This document shows, piece after piece, positions 23,954-29,077 of a stretch of DNA of 29,077 nucleotides. The notes under the pieces were generated by a model. It was not told where the DNA came from, did not search any database, and saw only the letters and a list, made by a program, of their open reading frames with translations. This stretch comes from Candidatus Acidiferrum typicum. GTDB lineage: Bacteria > Acidobacteriota > Terriglobia > Acidiferrales > UBA7541. The DNA lies in the NCBI GenBank assembly GCA_002478115.1, contig DLMH01000174.1, positions 1-29,077 of the forward strand. The letters run 5' to 3'. The position numbers and the translations under genes were made by a program. Positions within the stretch are counted from its first letter, which is position 1; each line of letters starts with the position of its first letter.

Positions 23954-24862
23954 ATGAGAATCACGCGAAGGGGATTTGTGGCCGCGAGTGCCTGGGGCGC
24001 GGCCAGCCTGGCGTTGCACCGTTTTGCGTGGGCTGAGGACACAAAAGAACGATTGCCCCTGGCCTTTTCCACTCTGGGATGTCCGGCGTGGGAATGGCCG
24101 AAGATACTGGAGTTCGCGGAATCGCACGGGTTCGCGGCCATCGAACTCCGCGGCCTGATGGGCAGCATGGATTTGCCCTCGCGGCCGGAATTTGCGCCAG
24201 AGCGCATCGCGCAGAGCAAGAAAGAGATCGCCGCGCATGGCCTGAAGATCGCCAACATCGGCAGTTCCTCCGCGCTGCATGACGCCGACCCCGCAAAGCG
24301 TGCGCAGCAATTGACGGATGCGAAGCGCTTTATCGACCTGGCCTCCGCGCTGGGTTCGCCGTATGTGCGCGTGTTCGGCAACGAGATCAAGGGGCCGAAG
24401 GAGGAAGTGGTGGCGCGCGTGGCGGCGGGCTTGCATGAACTCGGTGAATACGCCGGGCCGCGGGGTGTGACGGTGATTATCGAATCGCACGGTGATTTCG
24501 TGGATTCGCTCACGCTCAAGGAGGTCCTGACGCGCGCCGATTCACCGCACGCCGCGCTGCTCTGGGATGCGCACCACACCTACGCCGATGGGCATGAGCA
24601 GCCAGAGTACACAGTGCACGAACTGGGCTCCTGGATCCGCCACACGCACTTGAAGGATTCCGTGCCGGCCGGCAAGGAGCGCAAATATGTGCTCACGGGC
24701 CGGGGCGACGTGCCCATCCAGCGGCAAGTCCAGGCGCTCCAGAGAATCGGGTACAAGGGCTACTACTGCTTCGAGTGGGAAAAGGCCTGGCATCCTGACC
24801 TGGAGGACCCGGAAATTGCCATCGCGGATTACGCCAGGGTCGTCGGGGGGTATTTTCAGTAG
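23954..24862 (+). CDS. Tat-exported sugar phosphate isomerase/epimerase-like protein (second)
   Basis: A 302-residue TIM-barrel protein with a twin-arginine signal, TRRGFVAASAWGAASLAL. Metal-ligand segments appear in order: VIIESHGDFV (Glu), LLWDAHHTY (Asp), IRHTHLKDS (His) and YCFEWEKAW (Glu). It is distinct from the protein at 21481, sharing only the fold and ligand pattern. GAGGGAG lies seven bases before the ATG. It is divergent from the Gfo/Idh gene, with a 181-bp shared regulatory region, which supports co-regulation in one sugar pathway. Confidence 0.88.
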   Translation: MRITRRGFVAASAWGAASLALHRFAWAEDTKERLPLAFSTLGCPAWEWPKILEFAESHGFAAIELRGLMGSMDLPSRPEFAPERIAQSKKEIAAHGLKIANIGSSSALHDADPAKRAQQLTDAKRFIDLASALGSPYVRVFGNEIKGPKEEVVARVAAGLHELGEYAGPRGVTVIIESHGDFVDSLTLKEVLTRADSPHAALLWDAHHTYADGHEQPEYTVHELGSWIRHTHLKDSVPAGKERKYVLTGRGDVPIQRQVQALQRIGYKGYYCFEWEKAWHPDLEDPEIAIADYARVVGGYFQ

Positions 24863-24976
24863 GCGCGGGGAAGGGACCAGTACTAGGAGGCGCCAGTGAC
24901 CGGGAGGACGCAAGGTGGCCTCGGCGGAGGGTCGCTTTCTTGACTTAGGCAAGAAGTGCCGAAATAATGGAAAGGC

Positions 24977-25540
24977 ATGAGCGTACGCGCTGGAGGCGCC
25001 GAAGAAATGTTCCTTGATGTCAAGGATCTTGCCGTGCGCAAAGTGCACATCCGGAAGAGTTACGCTCCGGGAAGCATTGATTACGGCCTGAGTGAAGTGA
25101 AACAGTCGGAACCGCTGGAAGTAGATGCCACGGCGGAACTGCTGGAAGGCCACATCCGGGTCACCGGCGAGCTGCGAACCAGGATTGAAATGGTTTGCGC
25201 CCGCTGCCTGGAACCCGTGATCGAGGAAGTGCACCGGGATTTTGACCTCTTCTATCAACCGCTTTTCAAGGGAACACCGAACGACGTGGAGCGGCTGAAA
25301 GATGACGATACGGAGATCGGATTTTTTGAAGGAGAAGGCCTGTTCCTGGCCGACGTGCTGAAGGAGCAGGTGCTACTGTCTTTGCCGATGAAAGTGATCT
25401 GCCAGAGCGATTGCCGGGGGTTGTGCCCGCACTGCGGGGCGAACCTCAATCAGGAGCAGTGCCGGTGTGAGCGGCACACCAGCGACCCGCGGCTCGCTCC
25501 CCTCGCGCGGCTGAAACAGGACTGGCTCAAGAAACAATAG
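24977..25540 (+). CDS. yceD: YceD family protein (DUF177)
   Basis: A 187-residue protein of the YceD/DUF177 family, linked in bacteria and plastids to 23S rRNA metabolism. The central motif MVCARCLEPV and the C-terminal CQSDCRGLCPHCGANLNQEQ, with further Cys residues, are typical of the zinc-binding-like form found outside Proteobacteria. Its position immediately before rpmF is conserved widely. GGAAAGG stands just before the ATG; an alternative ATG ten codons later would remove a non-conserved start. Confidence 0.9.
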   Translation: MSVRAGGAEEMFLDVKDLAVRKVHIRKSYAPGSIDYGLSEVKQSEPLEVDATAELLEGHIRVTGELRTRIEMVCARCLEPVIEEVHRDFDLFYQPLFKGTPNDVERLKDDDTEIGFFEGEGLFLADVLKEQVLLSLPMKVICQSDCRGLCPHCGANLNQEQCRCERHTSDPRLAPLARLKQDWLKKQ

Positions 25541-25629
25541 ATTTCCGGGCGGAATGCCCATAGAATCCGACCTTGTTCGGTGAGGCGTTGTGTGCCACTG
25601 CGAGCGAGGCGAGAACGAGGAGTAGTGTA

Positions 25630-25806
25630 ATGCCTAACCCAAAACGACGACATTCCAAGGCGCGCAAAAACAAGCGGCGGGCGCACGATCACCTGTTCGC
25701 ACCCGCTCTGGCCAAATGCCCGAACTGCCACGAAATGAAACAGCCGCACAATGTATGTTCCCATTGCGGCTACTACCGGGGACGCCCGGTTCACGACGTG
25801 AAGTGA
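25630..25806 (+). CDS. rpmF: Ribosomal protein bL32
   Basis: A 58-residue ribosomal protein beginning MPNPKRRHSKARKNKRRAHD, the conserved basic start of bL32. It carries a four-cysteine zinc ribbon: CPNCHEMKQPHNVCSHCGYY. The start at 25630 is chosen because this is the universal N-terminus; the 19 residues upstream in the same frame are not conserved. It lies between yceD and plsX, the standard arrangement that couples ribosome and membrane lipid synthesis. Confidence 0.96.
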   Translation: MPNPKRRHSKARKNKRRAHDHLFAPALAKCPNCHEMKQPHNVCSHCGYYRGRPVHDVK

Positions 25807-25933
25807 GGGTTGGCGTCAGCCGCTTTCGGGGAGCTGACCCCAGGGGGCGATCGCTCGGAGCAGGCAACAGGTAGACGGCACGGCCTATATCGTGCCTCCG
25901 TTGCGATCCCGGAGTCTACGGAAGAAGAATCCC

Positions 25934-26941
25934 ATGATCACAATCGCCGTGGATGCCATGGGGGGAGACCACGCACCCCGTTCGGAGGTGGAGGGGAGTG
26001 TGTTGGCGGCGCAGGAGTACGGGGTTCGCGTGCTCCTGGTGGGCCAGCCGAACGTGATTCGCGCGGAATTGGCCCGGCATTCGCCGCCGACCGTGCCGAT
26101 TGAGATCGTTCCGGCCAGCGAGGTGATCACCATGGAAGATCACCCGGCCCAGGCCTTTCGCCGGAAGAAAGACAGCTCGGTTCACGTGGGTGCGCGGCTG
26201 GTGAAGGATCGAGTGGCCGATGGGTTTGTCAGCGCGGGAAACACCGGCGCGGTGATGACCACGGCCAAGTTCATCATGGGAACGCTCTCTTCGGTGGATC
26301 GTGTGGCGCTGGCGGCGCCGTTTCCGAATGCGCGCGGCGGAGTTTCAGTGCTGCTGGACGTGGGCGCGAACGTGGACTCGAAACCCGAACACCTGCTGCA
26401 GTTCGGGGTGATGGGCGAGATCTATTACCGGGTGACCTTCGGGAGCCGCAAGCCGCGCGTGGGCTTGCTTTCCGTCGGCGAGGAAGAGATCAAAGGGAAT
26501 GAATTGACGCGTGCCGTCTACGATCGCTTGAAAGCCCTGCCGGTGCATTTTGTCGGCAACGTGGAAGGCGGAGACCTGTTCTCCGGCAAGGTGGACGTGA
26601 TTGTTTGTGACGGGTTCGTGGGAAATATTGCCTTGAAGATTTGCGAAGGTTTGGCCATGGAGGTCATGAAATTTCTCCGCAAAACTTACAAAAGCTCGTT
26701 CGCTTCGCAGGTCGGCTATCTGCTCTCGAAAGGCGCGATGAAGGGCATCAGGCAGACAATGGATTATTCGGAGTACGGCGGAGCGCCGCTATTGGGCGTC
26801 CGGGGCGTGTGCGTGATTGGTCACGGAAGATCAAACGCGAATGCGGTGAAGAATGCCATCCGCGTGGCCGCTGGCCTGGCGCGCGCGCGCATCAATGAAC
26901 GAATCGAACAGGAACTATCCCTGACGCAAGTGAAAGCGTAA
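25934..26941 (+). CDS. plsX: Phosphate acyltransferase PlsX
   Basis: Makes acyl-phosphate from acyl-ACP, the first step of phospholipid synthesis with PlsY. From the ATG at 25934 (335 residues) it starts with the signature ITIAVDAMGGDHAPRSEV. Other family segments are SAGNTGAVMTTAKFIMG, LLDVGANVDSKPEHLLQF, VGLLSVGEEEIKGNEL, NVEGGDLFSGKVDVIVCDGF and LLGVRGVCVIGHGRSNANA. An in-frame GTG at 25892 would add a non-conserved 14-residue start. A 127-bp gap separates it from rpmF, and fabD follows 21 bases downstream. Confidence 0.96.
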   Translation: MITIAVDAMGGDHAPRSEVEGSVLAAQEYGVRVLLVGQPNVIRAELARHSPPTVPIEIVPASEVITMEDHPAQAFRRKKDSSVHVGARLVKDRVADGFVSAGNTGAVMTTAKFIMGTLSSVDRVALAAPFPNARGGVSVLLDVGANVDSKPEHLLQFGVMGEIYYRVTFGSRKPRVGLLSVGEEEIKGNELTRAVYDRLKALPVHFVGNVEGGDLFSGKVDVIVCDGFVGNIALKICEGLAMEVMKFLRKTYKSSFASQVGYLLSKGAMKGIRQTMDYSEYGGAPLLGVRGVCVIGHGRSNANAVKNAIRVAAGLARARINERIEQELSLTQVKA

Positions 26942-26962
26942 CGTCTGGAGAGGGAGTCGAGT

Positions 26963-27916
26963 ATGGGAAAAGTAGCGTTTGTGTTTCCCGGGCAAGCATC
27001 GCAATACCCGGGCATGGGCAAAGAGTTGGCGGAAAAGTATCCCGCGGCCCGCGCGGTGTTTGAGGAAGCGGACCAGGCGCTGGGCTTCTCCATCTCCAAA
27101 ATGTGCTTTGAAGGCACCGAAGAGGAACTGAAGCTCACGGCGAACACGCAGCCTGCCATTTTGACCGTGTCTGTGGCGGCGTACCGCGTGGTGGCGGAAA
27201 AGGGTCTGGCGCCGGACTTCGTCGCCGGGCACAGCTTGGGCGAGTATTCGGCGCTCGTGGCGGTTGGCGCGTTGAATTTTGCGGACGCGGTTCGCCTAGT
27301 GCGCAAACGCGGCCAGTATATGCAGGAAGCCGTGCCCGCGGGACAAGGCGGCATGGCCGCGATCATGGGCATTTCCCCGGCGGTGGTGCAGGATGCCTGC
27401 AAGCGCGCGGCGGCAGGCGAAATTTGCACGCCGGCGAACCTCAATTCGCCGGAACAGACCGTGATTTCCGGCCACGCCAGCGCGGTGAAGCGCGCCGTGG
27501 AAATTGCTTCGCAGTTGGGCGCGAAGCGCTCCATGATGCTGGCGGTTTCGGCGCCGTTCCATTCGGCGCTGATGATGCCGGCGCAGGAAAAGCTGGAGAA
27601 GGATTTGCGCGCAACCTCGTTTGCCGACCTGCAAGTGCCGCTGGTCACCAACGTGGACGCGGACACCATTCGCAAGGGCGACGAAGCGCGCCAAGCGCTG
27701 GTGCGCCAGGTGACCATGCCCGTGCGCTGGGAAGAGTCCATGCGCCTGCTCCTCGATGAGGGCGTGAACACCTTTCTCGAAGTGGGTCCGGGCAAGGTGC
27801 TGACCGGCTTGATGCGGCAGATCGAGCGCTCCGTGGCTTCGCTGAACGTGGAAGACGAGAAAAGCTTGCAGGCCACGGTGGAAAAAATCGCCGGGGCAAA
27901 AACCGATTCGGCGTGA
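26963..27916 (+). CDS. fabD: Malonyl-CoA:ACP acyltransferase
   Basis: Transfers malonyl groups from CoA to ACP for fatty acid elongation. The 317 residues start with VAFVFPGQASQYPGMGKEL; the nucleophile is Ser91 in GHSLGEYSALV, and the catalytic His200 is in SAPFHSALM. QTVISGHASAV and LEVGPGKVLTGL complete the family pattern. GAGAGGGAG sits just before the start. plsX precedes it directly, without the fabH gene often found between the two. Confidence 0.96.
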   Translation: MGKVAFVFPGQASQYPGMGKELAEKYPAARAVFEEADQALGFSISKMCFEGTEEELKLTANTQPAILTVSVAAYRVVAEKGLAPDFVAGHSLGEYSALVAVGALNFADAVRLVRKRGQYMQEAVPAGQGGMAAIMGISPAVVQDACKRAAAGEICTPANLNSPEQTVISGHASAVKRAVEIASQLGAKRSMMLAVSAPFHSALMMPAQEKLEKDLRATSFADLQVPLVTNVDADTIRKGDEARQALVRQVTMPVRWEESMRLLLDEGVNTFLEVGPGKVLTGLMRQIERSVASLNVEDEKSLQATVEKIAGAKTDSA

Positions 27917-27929
27917 GGCGGAGTTGTAG

Positions 27930-27949
27930 CTCAGGCCTTCAGGCCTGAG
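27930..27949. repeat. 9+2+9 palindrome between fabD and fabG
   Basis: Arms CTCAGGCCT and AGGCCTGAG with loop TC, 13 bases after the fabD stop. It has the same geometry as the palindromes at 3915, 4102, 17463 and 21023. It could act as a weak transcript attenuator or a processing site, but there is no following T-tract for a classical terminator. Confidence 0.6.
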
Positions 27950-28000
27950 GGTTTTCGCTGATGGGCAGCAAGGAGTAACGCAGCACTATCCGCCTAGCCC

Positions 28001-28027
28001 GTCATTCCGAGCGAAGCGAGGAATCTC
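28001..28027. repeat. Dispersed imperfect palindrome (GTCATTCCGAGCG...)
   Basis: An imperfect palindrome of the form TTCCGAGCG-A-AGCGAGGAA flanked by GTCA and TCTC, about 27 bases before fabG. By memory, sequences of this form are very common intergenic repeats in environmental bacteria; this was not searched. It lies close to the fabG leader and might influence fabG expression. Confidence 0.55.
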
Positions 28028-28053
28028 TCTTAACTATTTGCCAGGTACGAAGA

Positions 28054-28800
28054 ATGTTCAGTCTGAAAGACAAAGTGGCAGTCGTGACGGGGGCCTCGCA
28101 GGGCATTGGCCGCGAGACAGCGCTGGCCTTGGCCGAAGCCGGCGCTAAAGTCGTCGTGGCCGCGCGCAACGAAGAGAAACTGGCGGCGCTGGTGCAGGAA
28201 ATCGCCGGCAAGGGCGGCGAAGCGTTTGCCGTGAAGCTCGACGTGGCGGACGCGGAGCAGACCAAAGCGGCCTTCAAGACCATCCTGGAAAAGTTCGGCA
28301 GGGTGGACATCCTGGTGAACAACGCCGCCATCACGCGCGACGGCCTAGCCATGCGCATGAAGGCCGACGATTGGGATGCGGTTCTGCGCACCAATCTGAC
28401 CGGCGCGCATCTTTGCATCCAGCAGGTCCTGCCGGGAATGATGAAGGCGCGCGCGGGGCGCATCATTAATATGGCTTCAGTGGTGGCGCGGATGGGAAAC
28501 GCTGGGCAAGCCAATTATGTGGCCGCGAAGGCGGGCTTGATTGGCTTGACGAAAGCGATTGCCATCGAGATTGCTTCGCGCAACATCACCGTGAACGCCG
28601 TCGCTCCGGGCTTCATTGAGACGCCCATGACGGATTTTCTGTCCGACAAGGTAAAGGAAGAATTGAAAACGCGCATTCCCCTGGGGCGTATGGGCAGTGG
28701 CCGCGATGTCGCCGCCGCCATCGTGTTTCTCGCAAGCGACGAGGCCTGCTACATCACCGGCCACGTCCTCGACGTGAACGGCGGGATGTACTTGGCGTGA
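28054..28800 (+). CDS. fabG: 3-oxoacyl-ACP reductase FabG
   Basis: NADPH-dependent reduction of 3-oxoacyl-ACP in fatty acid elongation, a classical short-chain dehydrogenase of 248 residues. Motifs: TGASQGIGR (12-20), DVADAEQ (63-69), NNAA (89-92), Asn114 in LRTNLTG, and the Ser142, Tyr155, Lys159 triad in ASVVARMGNAGQANYVAAK. PGFIETPMT and VLDVNGGMYL close the pattern. It is separated from fabD by 137 bases containing two repeats, which may mark inserted material in the operon. acpP, which usually follows, is not in the window. Confidence 0.95.
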   Translation: MFSLKDKVAVVTGASQGIGRETALALAEAGAKVVVAARNEEKLAALVQEIAGKGGEAFAVKLDVADAEQTKAAFKTILEKFGRVDILVNNAAITRDGLAMRMKADDWDAVLRTNLTGAHLCIQQVLPGMMKARAGRIINMASVVARMGNAGQANYVAAKAGLIGLTKAIAIEIASRNITVNAVAPGFIETPMTDFLSDKVKEELKTRIPLGRMGSGRDVAAAIVFLASDEACYITGHVLDVNGGMYLA

Positions 28801-28812
28801 GTGGGTGGGATT

Positions 28813-29053
28813 ATGCCAAATGGAAAATACGGCGACCATCCTATCACCGACATCATGTATTGGAAGGGGAGGACGTTTTCGGAGGAGAATCGATAAGCTA
28901 ATCATCGAAATCGTTCAGCTGGGAGGGAGCAAGGAGCTCGAACAAACCTTTAACCTTTTCTTTCCTCCTCCGTTTACAGAGTTCCATCGATCTTTGGAGG
29001 AGATTCGAGATCGGTTGGTGAACGAAGCCAGGGAGCGCGGCTGGGAAGTCTAG
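28813..29053 (+). pseudogene. Small conserved-looking gene with a probable frameshift
   Basis: Starting at the ATG at 28813, the frame reads MPNGKYGDHPITDIMY and stops at 28894-28896. Another frame then continues from about 28890 with LIIEIVQLGGSKELEQTFNL and ends RLVNEARERGWEV at 29053. Joined by a one-base frame change around 28880-28895, they give an unbroken protein of about 80 residues. The N-terminus MPNGKxGDHPxTDI and the C-terminal ERGWE recall a family of small hypothetical proteins, from memory only. The join may be a sequencing error, a real mutation, or recoding. A G-rich GGGTGGG precedes the start. Confidence 0.5.
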
Positions 29054-29077
29054 TAGTCTCATGCTTATCCGGTTGTT

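Noticed and set aside
23773..24579. Upstream extension of the Gfo/Idh frame to 713 residues
   Set aside because: The Tat signal at MQNSSRRSFLK marks the true N-terminus, and the extension is antisense to the TIM-barrel gene at 23954.
27930..27949. Rho-independent terminator after fabD
   Set aside because: The stem is good but no T-tract follows, and fabG continues in the same direction, so it was kept as a repeat rather than a terminator.

Overview
The window is GC-rich bacterial chromosome with dense genes on both strands and short palindromic repeats in the gaps. The gene mix points to a soil-type, Acidobacteriota-like heterotroph: GTP-type PEP carboxykinase, a FadN-like beta-oxidation protein, several Tat-exported sugar enzymes, a secreted protein with a TonB-like C-terminus, and an rpmF-plsX-fabD-fabG lipid operon. 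This assignment comes from gene content and is only moderately certain. No rRNA, tRNA or CRISPR array was found.

Layout. 1-3196 (minus) is one uninterrupted reading frame of at least 1065 codons that runs off the left edge. It has an N-terminal PD-(D/E)XK-type nuclease pattern, then a STAND-type P-loop NTPase and a long helical C-terminal part. This is the most interesting gene here and looks like an Avs-like anti-phage effector, although no defence function is proven. 3197-4358 is a 1.2-kb stretch without an intact gene. It is filled with direct repeats, hairpins and a short remnant of a REP-associated (RAYT/Y1) transposase. 4359-10165 holds central carbon and lipid genes: PEP carboxykinase, a small unknown protein, a patatin-like lipase, and a fused hydroxyacyl-CoA dehydrogenase/enoyl-CoA hydratase. 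A large dyad lies between the last two, which are divergent. 10293-13334 is a molybdate unit: an HTH-Mop regulator with a good promoter, followed by modA, modB and modC. 13432-15564 is a TetR regulator followed by the two subunits of a 3-oxoacid CoA-transferase.

15627-17359 has two convergent genes for secreted proteins of unknown function. 17514-20810 (minus) is a tightly spaced fumC / unknown protein / metallo-beta-lactamase-fold hydrolase unit. It is bordered on both sides by related palindromic, MITE-like repeats. 21481-24862 is a cluster of three Tat-exported proteins (two xylose-isomerase-like TIM barrels and one Gfo/Idh oxidoreductase), probably for catabolism of unusual sugars in the periplasm. 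24977-28800 is the YceD-rpmF-plsX-fabD-fabG operon linking ribosome and lipid synthesis; fabH is absent between plsX and fabD. The window ends with a small conserved-looking gene that appears frameshifted.

The genes divide into housekeeping carbon and lipid metabolism, which forms most of the window, and accessory material. The accessory part is the STAND nuclease, the repeat field with its transposase relic, and the lower-GC unknown gene inside the fumC unit.
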